A stretch of 64,000 nucleotides of DNA from Bacillus australimaris (GCF_001307105.1 NZ_LGYN01000026.1:1-64000), one strand, 5' to 3'. Shown: positions 47,065 to 56,956, counted from the stretch's first letter. Notes: generated from the sequence alone by a model not told the origin. Made by a program: numbers and translations.

Positions 47065-47646
47065 TTAGTTAGAATTCTTTAAAGCTTCCCAGTTTTTCGC
47101 AAAGTAATCCCAGCCTGAGACAACAGTGAAGAACACCGCTACCCACATCGCCAGATCACCAAACGGGAATGATACTAGTTCAAACGGCAGGTTATGCAGT
47201 AAAAGTGCTGAAATCGCAATGATTTGCGCCCATGTTTTCACTTTTCCAAGCATATTGGCGGCCACTACTTCACCGCCTCCGGCTAATACAAGCCTTAGAC
47301 CTGTTACAGCAAATTCACGGCTAATGATCACAATCGCCATCCATGCCGGTGTGAGGTCGTATTGAACAAGTATAATTAAAGCAGCTGAAACAAGCAATTT
47401 ATCTGCAAGCGGATCTAAAAATTTACCAAAGTTCGTCACCAAATTAAGCTTACGCGCGTAGTATCCATCAATCCAGTCAGTTGTTGACGCGACAATAAAC
47501 AAGATCGCTCCAACGAGGTGCGTTACGTCGATGCTGACATCTCCAAAGCGCGCAACACCCCAATCTAACGGTGCAAGCATAATGATCATAAAAACAGGGA
47601 TCAAGGCGATCCTAGAAAGAGTTATTTTATTCGGTAAGTTAAACAT
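47065..47646 (-). CDS. pgsA: CDP-diacylglycerol-glycerol-3-phosphate 3-phosphatidyltransferase
   Basis: The 193-residue integral membrane enzyme makes phosphatidylglycerophosphate, the committed step to phosphatidylglycerol. The CDP-alcohol phosphotransferase motif [10 protein letters not shown]...[10 protein letters not shown] is complete, and several helices follow ([21 protein letters not shown]). The start at 47646 ([12 protein letters not shown]) has GGAGGATTGGG upstream and gives the B. subtilis length; the longer frame uses a TTG within that ribosome site. cinA follows after seven bases. Confidence 0.96.
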   Translation of the reverse strand: MFNLPNKITLSRIALIPVFMIIMLAPLDWGVARFGDVSIDVTHLVGAILFIVASTTDWIDGYYARKLNLVTNFGKFLDPLADKLLVSAALIILVQYDLTPAWMAIVIISREFAVTGLRLVLAGGGEVVAANMLGKVKTWAQIIAISALLLHNLPFELVSFPFGDLAMWVAVFFTVVSGWDYFAKNWEALKNSN

Positions 47647-47699
47647 AAAATCCCAATCCTCCAATAATGCAATTTTTTATGTATATATAATAGTAGGAA

Positions 47700-47736
47700 C
47701 AAAAGAAAAGTCATCTACTGCTTAAGATGACTTTTC
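47700..47736 (-). terminator. terminator of rodZ
   Basis: AAAAGTCATCT / AGATGACTTTT stem followed by CTTTTGTT on the minus strand; the left arm overlaps the end of rodZ. Confidence 0.7.
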
Positions 47737-48630
47737 CTTTCCTTTATTCACAATCACAATGTTTTGTGTCATGGTGTTCTTAGGGTCTAATTCGTACTTG
47801 AGCGTCTCATCATTTACCTTGATCTCAATTCCGGACGCATTGCCTAGACGGATATCGACCTGAGAAAGATCAGACAGGTCTGTTTTAAACGATTCGCCAT
47901 CTTTTAGTTCACCCATCTTCAGCACATTTCCAGATTCGTCTCTTACACGCAGCCACGAAGCTTGCGAGGCAGAAATGGTTAACTCCATCTCATCTGCACC
48001 TGATGCTTCATACGTTGTCGTTGAGCCTTCTGTATTCGTTGCCTTCAAAGATACAGTTCCATCGTCTTTTGATGAATCATCCTTTTTAGATGATTTTTCT
48101 TTATCCGCAGGCGAAGCTTTTTCTTTTTTCTTTTGATCTTTTGCAAGGGATGAATCCTCAGATACTTCATATTTAGATTCTGATTTCTGAGGAGCCGCCT
48201 GATTATTCTTCTGTCCACTATCATGATTGACCGCCTGCACGATCACATAAATGATGGCGATGACCACAAGGATGCCTGCAATAATTAAGATTGTCGGCAA
48301 TAGTTCAAGCACTTTAGAGGCAGGCTTTGGCAGCTCTCTTTGCGGCTTAATATTAGATAACTTATCAGATACTTCATCGTTATACGTGCTTGGAACATCC
48401 TTACGAAATTCTTCGAACAATTGTTCAGGATTCAGTCCAACGGCTTCGGCATATTGTTTAATAAACGCTCTGACGTAAAATTTACCTGGAATAATATCAT
48501 AGTTTCCTTGTTCGATTGCTAGCAAATAACGCTTTTGGATCTTGGTAACCGTCTGAAGATCCTCCAGCGACATCCCTTTTTCCTCTCTGGCCTCAACGAG
48601 CCGTTTTCCCAATTCAGTCAAAACAAACAC
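47722..48630 (-). CDS. rodZ: cell-shape protein RodZ (YmfM)
   Basis: The 302-residue protein has an N-terminal HTH_25 domain (LGKRLVEAREEKGMSLEDLQ, KFYVRAFIKQYAEAVG), one membrane helix near 110-132 (LLPTILIIAGILVVIAIIYVIV), a Lys/Ser/Asp-rich linker with KKKEKASPADKEKSS, and a C-terminal DUF4115 beta domain. RodZ links MreB filaments to the cell-wall elongation machinery. It is upstream of pgsA as in B. subtilis. A TTG four codons in could be the real start. Confidence 0.9.
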   Translation of the reverse strand: MFVLTELGKRLVEAREEKGMSLEDLQTVTKIQKRYLLAIEQGNYDIIPGKFYVRAFIKQYAEAVGLNPEQLFEEFRKDVPSTYNDEVSDKLSNIKPQRELPKPASKVLELLPTILIIAGILVVIAIIYVIVQAVNHDSGQKNNQAAPQKSESKYEVSEDSSLAKDQKKKEKASPADKEKSSKKDDSSKDDGTVSLKATNTEGSTTTYEASGADEMELTISASQASWLRVRDESGNVLKMGELKDGESFKTDLSDLSQVDIRLGNASGIEIKVNDETLKYELDPKNTMTQNIVIVNKGKEKSS

Positions 48631-48644
48631 CTACCATTACCATA

Positions 48645-49436
48645 TTAAAAATCGAAGCCAGAAAAACCAGAATGATCAAACACTTGTGGTTCTTCAGCAT
48701 GCTCATATGTAATCTCTTCATCTGCACTATTACGCAATTCAATGATATAGTCAAAATCATCCATTGTATATTCTGAATTTTGAATAAAAATGTCTGGATG
48801 CTCAACCACCTTTGTTGCCGGCAGTCTCATAATTTCTCTTAAAAGCTGCAAGTGCTTCTCAGATCCTCTTCGAGTCGACACAATCCCATCAATAATAAAG
48901 ACGTTATCTGGGCTGTATTCATCTGCGATCAGCTGACTTCGGATCGTCTGTTTCAAAAGTGTAGACGATACAAACAGCCATCTCTTGCTTGCACAAACAC
49001 TTGAAGCCACAATTGATTCAGTTTTTCCAACACGCGGCATACCGCGAATCCCAATCAATTTATGTCCTTCTTTTTTAAATAATTCAGCCATAAAATCAAC
49101 AAGCAGTCCAAGCTCGTCCCTTTCAAAACGGAACGTCTTTTTGTCATCCGCATCACGCTGAATGTATCTTCCGTGGCGGACAGCTAAGCGGTCACGCAGT
49201 TTTGGCTGTCTTAATTTCGTTACTTTTATCGTTTCCATTGTATTTAAAATTGATTCAAGGCGCTTAATTTGATCTGTGTGGTCACATCGCAAAAGCATTC
49301 CGCGTCTTGATACATCAACACCATTGATTGTCACAATATTAATTGAAAGCATCCCCATTAAAGAAGAAATGTCTCCTAAAAGTCCGGGACGGTTTACTTG
49401 TATCTCATATTCAAAATACCATTCGAGCTTTGCCAA
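48645..49436 (-). CDS. ymfK: conserved protein YmfK (DUF3388)
   Basis: The 263-residue protein is close to invariant between Bacillus species. Its N-terminus (MAKLEWYFEYEIQVNRPGLL) is ACT-like; the middle has a P-loop-like string GIRGMPRVGKTE (about 144-155) followed by ASKRWLFVSSTLLKQTIR. The end DHSGFSGFDF is also conserved. It could be a nucleotide-binding regulator, but no role is established. It sits 14 bases before rodZ and is probably cotranscribed with it. Confidence 0.88.
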   Translation of the reverse strand: MAKLEWYFEYEIQVNRPGLLGDISSLMGMLSINIVTINGVDVSRRGMLLRCDHTDQIKRLESILNTMETIKVTKLRQPKLRDRLAVRHGRYIQRDADDKKTFRFERDELGLLVDFMAELFKKEGHKLIGIRGMPRVGKTESIVASSVCASKRWLFVSSTLLKQTIRSQLIADEYSPDNVFIIDGIVSTRRGSEKHLQLLREIMRLPATKVVEHPDIFIQNSEYTMDDFDYIIELRNSADEEITYEHAEEPQVFDHSGFSGFDF

Positions 49437-49533
49437 ATGATATTACCCCCTTCATTGTGGCAAATTTTTACCTTCCTTTATCATAAAGCATTTTCACCTT
49501 TTTAGAAAGCACAATGTTGTGAAACGGTTAAAA

Positions 49534-49567
49534 TAAAAAGAGGGGCACAAACGACCCCTCTTTTTGT
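49534..49567 (-). terminator. terminator of ymfJ
   Basis: AAAGAGGGGTCG / GCCCCTCTTT stem followed by TTATTTT on the minus strand. Confidence 0.8.
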
Positions 49568-49825
49568 TTAGTGCGAGCTATTATTTTCAACCAGCTTGAC
49601 CATCATATTTGCTATGGCACGCTGCTCATCTTCTGATGCAACGCTCCAAAGGTCAGCAAGTACTCTTTCTTGCTCGTTCTTTGCTTCAACTTCGTTTGCT
49701 AGATATCCGCCAATTTCATACGCAAGGTTATTGATGGTCTCACCTTCTAAACCTTTATCCTGCGCATGATTTAAGCGATCACCTAAAAAGTTTTTCCAAT
49801 GGTCCCAGTTCTCAAGTACAGACAT
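49568..49825 (-). CDS. ymfJ: small conserved protein YmfJ (DUF3243)
   Basis: The 85-residue helical protein begins MSVLENWDHWKNFLGDRLN and contains NLAYEIGGYLANEVEAKNEQE and DEQRAIANMMVKLVE, as in the DUF3243 family of Bacillus. It has no membrane segment or cysteine and no known role. AAATGGAGGAATCGAC precedes the ATG. It lies after ymfI and before a strong terminator, so ymfI-ymfJ may form a unit. Confidence 0.88.
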   Translation of the reverse strand: MSVLENWDHWKNFLGDRLNHAQDKGLEGETINNLAYEIGGYLANEVEAKNEQERVLADLWSVASEDEQRAIANMMVKLVENNSSH

Positions 49826-49898
49826 GTCGATTCCTCCATTTGAAAAGATGAATTACAGCCATAGCTTTTGTCATGGAGGGACGAATTATACACGTTTT

Positions 49899-50627
49899 TT
49901 AACAGTACCAGCCGCCATTAACAGATAAAATTTGACCTGTGATATAACTTGACTGTTTTGAGGCGAGAAACCAAATGACATCTGCAATCTCCTCAGGGGA
50001 TGCTAGCCGGCCAAGCGGAATTTCTTCTTCCAGCATCGCAATGTCTTCTTGCGTAAAACTTTTCATCATATCTGTCTTGACCGCACCTGGCGAGACTGCG
50101 TTTGCTCTAATTCCACTTGGAGCAAGCTCTTTGGCTAGTCCCTTTATAAACGCATTTTGCGCGCCTTTGACCATGCTGTACAGCACCTCACACGATGCGC
50201 CCGTTTCTCCCCATATCGAGCTGACCACAATGATATGCCCTGCTTTCTTTTGAATCATGGCAGGTAAAAGGGCTTGTGTCAGCTCATATGGACTTGTCAC
50301 ATGAAGCTGCACCATACTCGCTAATACGGCTTTTTCTGTATCTGTCACTAATCCGACATGGCTCTTACCGCTATTTAAAACAAGAATATCTGGACAAAGC
50401 GGCAAACGGCTGACAAGCTCATCTGCTCCGCCCGTTTTAGCTAAATCTGCTTGAACGACGTGCGTCTGAATGTGATATGCCTCTTCTAGATGAGCGGCAA
50501 GGCGCACAGCTGCCTGTTCATTTTGGTAATAATGGAGCATTACGTGGCAGCCTTCATGGGCAAGCTTTTTGGCTGCGGCCTGCCCAATCCCGCCACTGGC
50601 ACCCGTAATCAGCGCCCAACGACTCAT
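49899..50627 (-). CDS. ymfI: short-chain dehydrogenase/reductase YmfI
   Basis: The 242-residue SDR protein has the cofactor loop TGASGGIG (about 9-16), NSG in place of NNAG, the catalytic Ser in VVSSIWGE and the YSMVKGA (YxxxK) motif, and ends with the FabG-like TGQILSVNGGWYC. It resembles 3-oxoacyl-ACP reductase, but the true substrate is unknown. The ATG at 50627 has TAGGA nine bases upstream and gives the B. subtilis length. In B. subtilis ymfH precedes it directly; here a MarR-MMPL pair is inserted between. Confidence 0.9.
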   Translation of the reverse strand: MSRWALITGASGGIGQAAAKKLAHEGCHVMLHYYQNEQAAVRLAAHLEEAYHIQTHVVQADLAKTGGADELVSRLPLCPDILVLNSGKSHVGLVTDTEKAVLASMVQLHVTSPYELTQALLPAMIQKKAGHIIVVSSIWGETGASCEVLYSMVKGAQNAFIKGLAKELAPSGIRANAVSPGAVKTDMMKSFTQEDIAMLEEEIPLGRLASPEEIADVIWFLASKQSSYITGQILSVNGGWYC

Positions 50628-50658
50628 AACATTCATTCCTACTTTCTATTTGGGATAC

Positions 50659-53600
50659 CTATTCTTTTCGTTTAAATGGGAACCAGTTTGCTGATCCGAA
50701 TAGCTTTACCATCACCGGTACGAATAATGGTAGCACAACGAGTGCGTACAGTAAAAGTCCCGTCAGGACAAGGGTTGCAATCTGTAAGAGAGACAGCACA
50801 CCTGAAGGAAGCATTGCAGCAAATGTTCCCGCTAAAATAACAGCAGCCGACATAATGACAGATCCCATATTCTTCATTGATTCAGTCATAGCATACTGAA
50901 TGTCTTTCGTTTTGTATTCATTGAACCGCTCCATTAAGAAAATCGAATAATCGACTCCGAGCGCCATTAATATAACAAACCCAAAGAATGGAACAGCCCA
51001 GTTAATGCCCGGATATCCGAAGAAATGGGTGAAAATAAATTCTGTTACACCGATGGCTGTAAAGTAAGTCAAAATGAGTGAACCTACTAAGTAGAGCGGC
51101 ATGACAAGCGAACGGAACAGGATCACCAATATGAGGAAAATACCGATCATCATGTACAGTACTGTCTTATTGAAATCTTGATCTGACAGCTGTTTTAAAT
51201 CTGCGTTCATACTTGATACACCTGAAACGCCAAATGACGCATCTTTTAGGTTTGTTTCAGGAAGTGCCCGTTCGACAGACGCTTCAACTTGTTTGATCGT
51301 CGATAAGGCTTCATTGCCATATGGGTTTTTTTCTAAAATGACATCAATTTTTGTCATCTTGCGATCATCTGACATGTACGAATCAAATACTTGCTTGAAT
51401 GCTTTATTTTTCAGGACGTCTTTTGGAATAAACCAGCCAGCCATATCTTGATCTGGTGCATTTTTCAGTTCATCTAGGTAGTCACCAGCACCCATTAAAC
51501 CGCTTGAAATTTTCTCCAGTCCATCTACACTTTTGTTCAGACCATCTGTCAGCTTGGTCAGGTCATCCCCAAAGCCACCAATCTTTTCTTTCATTTGCTT
51601 TTGACCATCAATCACTTCGCCAGCTCCATTTGCAAGCTTTGGCATATTGTCAGCTATTTGTCCTTGGCCTTTAGACGTTTGATCCAGTCCATTTTCAACT
51701 GCGTCCAAACCAACAATGAGCTGATCAATTTGATTCGTCAAGACTTTTTGCTGCTCTGAAGCTTTTGCGATAAAGGCATCAGCTGCTTCAAGCTGTTTTC
51801 TGGCTTCTTTTGCTTGTTTTGCATAGCTGTCTGCCTGTTTGGCCCCTTCTTGCAAGGTCGCAGAAAGTTCACTGTATGAAGCTTTGATCGCTTGATACGA
51901 TTGATTTTCTTTTACCTGCGGAATTTGCTTCTCAAGTGTACTAAATTGTGTATTTGCTTGTTTGATCAACGCTTTTACATCCGCTGCGGCAGAGGATGAC
52001 GTATCCACTTGCGCTAAGGCTGCCTTTAATTCTTTCGAAATGCTTTTATACAGCGTAACTTGCTGATTCACTTGCGCGAGCTGAGCTGTTAATTCCTTTT
52101 TCGCACCTTTGATTTTCTCTTTAATGGCTGCTACACCTTTTTTATTTTGGTCAATTCCGTCTTGCAAATCTCTTAAAGATTTTTCAACATTTTGAATGCC
52201 TGTTTGCACTGATTCTGTACCAGAAATCAGCTGATTAATTCCTTTTCCAGATGATTTGATTTGCGGCGTTTGATCCTCAATGGATTGACTCATTGTCGTC
52301 AGGGCATCTTGTATTTTTTTCAAGCCCTCATTGCTTTTATCAAGTCCAGTGTTCAGCTCTTTGGCTTGTGATTTCACGTACAGATCACTTAGTCCTTTAC
52401 CGACAGGACGGGTAGCACTTCTGACTTTGCTTACACCATCTGTTTGTTCAATCGCACGGCTGAGTTTTTCAATGGCAATCAGTCCTTCATTGTTGTCTAG
52501 AAGGTCAGATGATTTCACGACAACTGTTGCTGGGAGTGCTTCACCTGGTCCAAATTTGTCAGAAATGGTATTGAATGCATTGACCGATTCATATTTATTA
52601 CCTATCTCGTCTAAGCTGTTATAAGAAAGGGTTCCTTTATACATGAGAATTGGCGGAAGCGTAATGATTCCTACGATTAATAAGCTGAAAAGCGGTTTTT
52701 TAAATGAAAAACGGCCTGCTGTTTCCCACATTTTTGACTGCGGGTGGGCAATATCGCCTTTAATCGGCCAAAATAACACTTTTCCTAAAACGGCCATAAA
52801 GAACGGGACAATCGTGAGAAGTGCCACGATAAGCACAGCAACCCCAACCGCTACTGCAACAGCTGATTTATAAAGCTGGAATTGTGCCAGACCAATACAT
52901 GTAAAACCGATCAGAACCGCAATACCGCTGAATAAGACGGTCTTTCCTGCTGTTTTATATGTGATCAGAATCGCCTCTATTTTATCTTTACCGTGTGCGA
53001 TCTCTTCCTTAAATCGGCTGAGAAGCAATATACAGTAGTCCGTTCCAATTCCAAACATGATTGCGACCATAAAAATCTGAGTAAAGGTCGAGAGCGGAAA
53101 GTCGAGATATTTGACTAAATAAGCCACGATCGATTGACTCACTAAGTAAGACAGTGCCACTGCAACTAACGGAACGAAAGGCGCCACAGCTGATCTAAAG
53201 ACAAGAACAAGGACGACGAGAATAAACCCAATTGTAATGAACTCTGTTTTCTTCAGGCCTTCCTGAGAGCTTGTGATGACATCATCATCTATTAACGGCT
53301 GACCTGTCATTTCATACTTTAGGTTCAAGCTCTTTAGCTTTTCATTGACTCTTTCTTTAAAATCAGACGCTTTGATTTTGTTTGAGTCATATGTAACTGG
53401 AACTAGGAGCGTCGTCTCATCTTTGGAAAGCATTTGTTTTTTGATATCTTTATTTGCTTCAAAATATGAAGTGATGTCCTCTACGTGAAGATCTTGATCC
53501 TTTTCTAAAATATCCATTGCCTTTTTTAAAGATGTTTCTCTTTCTTTTACAATATTCTTTTCTTGAAAGACAATGACGATTGATTTTTCTGTATCGCCGT

Positions 53601-53778
53601 TTTCAGACATTTTCTTTAAAAGCTGATCAGCGTATGAGGACGGATAGCCGTCTGGTACAGAAATTTGCCCTTTTTCTTTTGTTAATTGTGCCATATTAGG
53701 AGCAGTGATGAGTAACACTGCCGCTAATACGACCCACAGAATCGTGATCAGCCACCTACCCTTTATGATTGCTCTCAT
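50659..53778 (-). CDS. large MMPL/RND-type exporter, copy 1 (YdfJ/YdgH-like)
   Basis: The 1039-residue protein has a first helix (ITILWVVLAAVLLI), two MMPL bundles (about 180-375 and 840-1030) each with the GxxxDY motif (FGIGTDYCILLLSRF, MALGVDYSIFLMERF), and a very long external coiled-coil region between them (about 450-780) rich in QAKEL, GLDKSNEGL and DQNKKG repeats. It probably exports lipids, surfactants or antimicrobials. Its start overlaps the upstream marR by 23 bases, so the two are translationally coupled and the MarR protein is its likely regulator. A second copy lies at 57102-60218. A GTG/ATG start with GGAGGCACAAAGT is seen. Confidence 0.9.
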   Translation of the reverse strand: MRAIIKGRWLITILWVVLAAVLLITAPNMAQLTKEKGQISVPDGYPSSYADQLLKKMSENGDTEKSIVIVFQEKNIVKERETSLKKAMDILEKDQDLHVEDITSYFEANKDIKKQMLSKDETTLLVPVTYDSNKIKASDFKERVNEKLKSLNLKYEMTGQPLIDDDVITSSQEGLKKTEFITIGFILVVLVLVFRSAVAPFVPLVAVALSYLVSQSIVAYLVKYLDFPLSTFTQIFMVAIMFGIGTDYCILLLSRFKEEIAHGKDKIEAILITYKTAGKTVLFSGIAVLIGFTCIGLAQFQLYKSAVAVAVGVAVLIVALLTIVPFFMAVLGKVLFWPIKGDIAHPQSKMWETAGRFSFKKPLFSLLIVGIITLPPILMYKGTLSYNSLDEIGNKYESVNAFNTISDKFGPGEALPATVVVKSSDLLDNNEGLIAIEKLSRAIEQTDGVSKVRSATRPVGKGLSDLYVKSQAKELNTGLDKSNEGLKKIQDALTTMSQSIEDQTPQIKSSGKGINQLISGTESVQTGIQNVEKSLRDLQDGIDQNKKGVAAIKEKIKGAKKELTAQLAQVNQQVTLYKSISKELKAALAQVDTSSSAAADVKALIKQANTQFSTLEKQIPQVKENQSYQAIKASYSELSATLQEGAKQADSYAKQAKEARKQLEAADAFIAKASEQQKVLTNQIDQLIVGLDAVENGLDQTSKGQGQIADNMPKLANGAGEVIDGQKQMKEKIGGFGDDLTKLTDGLNKSVDGLEKISSGLMGAGDYLDELKNAPDQDMAGWFIPKDVLKNKAFKQVFDSYMSDDRKMTKIDVILEKNPYGNEALSTIKQVEASVERALPETNLKDASFGVSGVSSMNADLKQLSDQDFNKTVLYMMIGIFLILVILFRSLVMPLYLVGSLILTYFTAIGVTEFIFTHFFGYPGINWAVPFFGFVILMALGVDYSIFLMERFNEYKTKDIQYAMTESMKNMGSVIMSAAVILAGTFAAMLPSGVLSLLQIATLVLTGLLLYALVVLPLFVPVMVKLFGSANWFPFKRKE

Positions 53779-54232
53779 TAGTACTTTGTGCCTCCTCTTC
53801 GATGATCACTTGATAGATCTTTTCATATGTTTGAATAAATGATTCCATTTCCTTTTCTTCCAGCTTTTCAAAATAAGATCGAACAAGATCCTGAAGCTGC
53901 TTTTCCATTCGGCTGACCACATCTTTTCCCTCTGGCGTAACGTATAGGTGAACATTTCTTCTGTCTGCTTGATCATGTTCACGAAAAATATAGTTTTTCG
54001 TAAAAAGACGATTGGTCATGGATGTTACAGCACTTTTATTCACATTACATACATACGCAAGGTCCGTTGATGTACACCCAGGATGTAAATTGATGTATCG
54101 AAGCGAGTAATACTGATCAAGTGTCAGCTCTTTATCAAGCTTTTCGGTGATCATACTCGATACTTTTTTCTCCATCATGAGATAGACATCTGCATACCTC
54201 TGAATGAGCTGTGCAATTTTATTATGTTCCAT
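53756..54232 (-). CDS. MarR-family transcriptional regulator
   Basis: The 158-residue protein has the MarR winged helix: LDQYYSLRYINLHPGCTSTD, VCNVNKSAVTSMTNRL (recognition helix) and the wing EHDQADRRNVHLYVTPEG. It ends in a helix and a polar tail that overlaps the exporter start by 23 bases. MarR repressors are usually released by the compound their exporter removes. Its own promoter carries two AGTTTAACTA-type sites, and the same motif sits in the promoter of the second exporter, so it may control both. Confidence 0.9.
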   Translation of the reverse strand: MEHNKIAQLIQRYADVYLMMEKKVSSMITEKLDKELTLDQYYSLRYINLHPGCTSTDLAYVCNVNKSAVTSMTNRLFTKNYIFREHDQADRRNVHLYVTPEGKDVVSRMEKQLQDLVRSYFEKLEEKEMESFIQTYEKIYQVIIEEEAQSTNESNHKG

Positions 54233-54246
54233 ACGCTGCTCCTTTT

Positions 54247-54281
54247 TAGTTTAAGTGTTTAACTATTAAAGAGTTTAACTA
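54247..54281. promoter_or_regulatory. putative MarR operators before marR-MMPL1
   Basis: A near-palindrome TAGTTTAAGTGTTTAACTA (54247-54265) and the sequence AGTTTAACTA (54272-54281) cover the region after TTGACA (54301-54296, minus strand), overlapping the -10 of marR. The layout fits autorepression. Confidence 0.6.
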
Positions 54282-54341
54282 ATGGCCAAAACAATTGTCA
54301 ATCAATATCCTTGCGAATAAAATGTTTTTTTCAAATAGACA

Positions 54342-54382
54342 TAAAAAAAGACAAACTCGGGGTCAACAGAGTTTGTCTTTTT
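54342..54382 (-). terminator. terminator of ymfH
   Basis: AAAGACAAACTC / GAGTTTGTCTTT stem followed by TTTTATG on the minus strand. Confidence 0.85.
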
Positions 54383-54386
54383 ACAT

Positions 54387-55679
54387 TTATTTTGTTTTTG
54401 GAACGACTTTAAAAACAGACATCCGTTCTTCATCAATTTCTTCTTCCAAAATTTGTTGAATATCGGCTATTTGAATGTGTTCCAGCATGGTTACAACATC
54501 AAACAAGCTCATGTCTAAAAATGCATATCGAGTAAATTGGTTTGCAATGTATTCTGGAGAGTTCATCGCTTTTAAAAAGCTGCCAATTTTTTTCTTGCGT
54601 GCAAGCTCAATTTTTTCTTCTGTTATTAAGCTTTTTGCTTGAAGAAGGGTTTCTTTTAATACTTTTGCCAGCTGGTCCGGATCATTTGTATCTCCGCCAA
54701 CTGAAGTGAAGCCAAAGCCGCCTTCTTCCGTATAATCATAGCTGAAAGTTTCATCAATTAAGCCGTTTTCGTACATTTGTTCATATTGTAAGGAGCTTTT
54801 GCCAAACAGCGTCTCTAAAATGAGATTCATGCCAAGCTCATGTTTTAGCAGCTGCTTTCCCTTTTTATGCGGATTCTTTGTTTTCAAACCGAACATACAT
54901 TTAGAGCCTTGTACGTTCATCGGAAGCTCATATTCTTTCCGGTACACACCTTCAGGCTCATTGATGTCTTTTCGTTTGATCTCTGGCTGATCTGTAAATG
55001 GTTTTTTTGCCTGATTCGCTCTGACTTGATCTAAAATTTGCTTCGGATCAACAGGACCGACAACAAATAGAAGCATATTGCTTGGGTGATAGAACGTTTC
55101 ATAGCATTCATACAAATGATCTTTTGTAATAGGAGCAATACTCTCTACTGTTCCAGCAATATCAATTCTGACGGGATGCTCTTGATATAGATTTTCAATC
55201 AGACCAAAGAATAAACGCCAGTCTGGATTGTCATCGTACATGTTAATCTCTTGGCCGATGATACCCTTTTCTTTTTCGACTGTTTTTTCAGTAAAATAAG
55301 GTTCTTGAACAAAGTCAATGAGTGTCTCAAGGTTTTGTTCGACATTTGAGGTGCTTGAGAATAAGTAAGCCGTTCTCGTAAACGTTGTAAAAGCGTTTGC
55401 GGATGCTCCTTGTTTACTAAATGTATGAAACACATCCCCATCTTCTTTTTCGAACAGCTTATGCTCTAAGAAATGGGCAATTCCGTCAGGCACTCGAATC
55501 ATGTCTTCTTTGCCAAGCGGCACAAATTCGTTATCGACAGAGCCATATTTTGTTGTAAAGGTCGCATAGGTTTTGTTAAAACCTTGCTTTGGCAGCACGT
55601 AGACGTCAAGTCCGCTCTCCATTTTTTCGTGATAGACCGTTTCTTGTAGCTGATCGAATTGAATTGTTTTCACTGTCAT
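54387..55679 (-). CDS. ymfH: M16 family zinc peptidase YmfH
   Basis: The 430-residue protein has the inverted zinc motif HFLEH (HxxEH, near residue 69-73) with the downstream Glu in EINMYDDNPDW, and a second M16-type half without the motif. It should form a two-chain peptidase with YmfF, whose gene ends four bases into its start. Related pairs process small peptides and toxins in Bacillus, but the substrate here is unknown. It ends at a strong terminator, and the MarR-MMPL unit follows. Confidence 0.92.
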   Translation of the reverse strand: MTVKTIQFDQLQETVYHEKMESGLDVYVLPKQGFNKTYATFTTKYGSVDNEFVPLGKEDMIRVPDGIAHFLEHKLFEKEDGDVFHTFSKQGASANAFTTFTRTAYLFSSTSNVEQNLETLIDFVQEPYFTEKTVEKEKGIIGQEINMYDDNPDWRLFFGLIENLYQEHPVRIDIAGTVESIAPITKDHLYECYETFYHPSNMLLFVVGPVDPKQILDQVRANQAKKPFTDQPEIKRKDINEPEGVYRKEYELPMNVQGSKCMFGLKTKNPHKKGKQLLKHELGMNLILETLFGKSSLQYEQMYENGLIDETFSYDYTEEGGFGFTSVGGDTNDPDQLAKVLKETLLQAKSLITEEKIELARKKKIGSFLKAMNSPEYIANQFTRYAFLDMSLFDVVTMLEHIQIADIQQILEEEIDEERMSVFKVVPKTK

Positions 55680-56956
55680 GAAGCACCCTCCGTTCCTTTA
55701 AGAAAGTAGGTCGTATCCCATTCGATTTTCTGACCCACTTTGATGATGTCCTCTTTTGTCACACGGTCTAATGCTTCTAAAAAGGAATCAAGGGTTTCCC
55801 CTGTTGGCACAACAGCATGCTGATACAAATATTCTGCTGTCCCATATGATGTATCGATCGTTTCAAGCAGCTGATTTTTGACAACAGCTTTTGTTTGATC
55901 AATCGCTTCATCTGAGAAATCACCTTTTTGCATCGCTTCAAATTGTTCTTTAATGATGTCTACTGCCTGCTGGTAGTTGCCAACTTCAATCCCAGACATG
56001 ACCATCATCAAGCCTTTGAAGCTCTCAAGTCTAGACACAGCATAATACGCAAGACTTGCTTTTTCCCGAACATTGATGAATAGCTTAGAATGCGAGAATC
56101 CGCCGAATATGCCATTAAACAAATGAAGCGCCGGATAATCTTCATCTGCAATCGTTGTATGTGTGCGAAAGCCAATATTCAGCTTACCTTGTTTTACGTC
56201 CTCTTCATCAATGACTTCTTTTGGTTCTGCCTTTTGCCTTGCTTCTTCAGCATGTTGTTTGACAGGTTCTCTTTCACTTGTATTGAAGTATTGAGAAACC
56301 ATTCGGCTGATGTCTTGTTCGTCAACATCTCCCACCACATAAAGATCCAGCTGGTTTGATTGAAGCGCCTGCTTATAAGCCTCGAAGAGCGAATGGGGTG
56401 TGATGGTTTCGATGTCTTCCATTTCACCATTGACGTGCAGTGCGTATGGTTCGCCCTTACACATTTCCTGCACGAGTCTTAAGTTGGAATAACGCATTTT
56501 GTCATCATACACTGCCTGAATTCGCTGTTTTAATGTGCGTTTTTCTTGCTCTACATATAAAGGGCTAAACACCCCATCTTCAACATAAGGGTGGAACAAT
56601 AGGTCAGATAGTAAGGCAATCCCTTTTTCTAGTAAAGGGGTTTGATCCTTTAAATATTTTTCATTCGCCATTTCCAGGCGGAAGGTAATAATGTGATTCT
56701 CACCTTTTTTTGCCATGTCTGCTGAAACAGTTGCACCATAAAGCTCATCAAAATAAGCACGCAATGTGCCTGTTTTCGGCATTTTTTCTGTTCCTCTTAA
56801 CAGCACATGCGGGAATAGAGAACGCATGGTGACGTCATCTTTGGAAAGCGGTGCAAGCATTTTAAAAAGGATTGTCACGGTTTTAAATTTTTCTGTTTTG
56901 ACAATATGAGTATGAAGACCAGGTGTGTCTAGTGTCTTCTCTTGTAAGTACGTCAT
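55676..56956 (-). CDS. ymfF: M16 family partner subunit YmfF
   Basis: The 426-residue protein has the M16 fold (HIVKTEKFKTVTILFKM at the start; GIFGGFSHSKLFINVREKASLAYY later) but the catalytic HxxEH position reads HVLLRG, so it is probably the non-catalytic, substrate-binding half that pairs with YmfH. The R/Y motif for substrate binding (KASLAYYAVSRLES) is kept. Its last bases overlap the start of ymfH. Two MMPL exporters flank the ymfF-ymfH pair. Confidence 0.9.
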   Translation of the reverse strand: MTYLQEKTLDTPGLHTHIVKTEKFKTVTILFKMLAPLSKDDVTMRSLFPHVLLRGTEKMPKTGTLRAYFDELYGATVSADMAKKGENHIITFRLEMANEKYLKDQTPLLEKGIALLSDLLFHPYVEDGVFSPLYVEQEKRTLKQRIQAVYDDKMRYSNLRLVQEMCKGEPYALHVNGEMEDIETITPHSLFEAYKQALQSNQLDLYVVGDVDEQDISRMVSQYFNTSEREPVKQHAEEARQKAEPKEVIDEEDVKQGKLNIGFRTHTTIADEDYPALHLFNGIFGGFSHSKLFINVREKASLAYYAVSRLESFKGLMMVMSGIEVGNYQQAVDIIKEQFEAMQKGDFSDEAIDQTKAVVKNQLLETIDTSYGTAEYLYQHAVVPTGETLDSFLEALDRVTKEDIIKVGQKIEWDTTYFLKGTEGAS

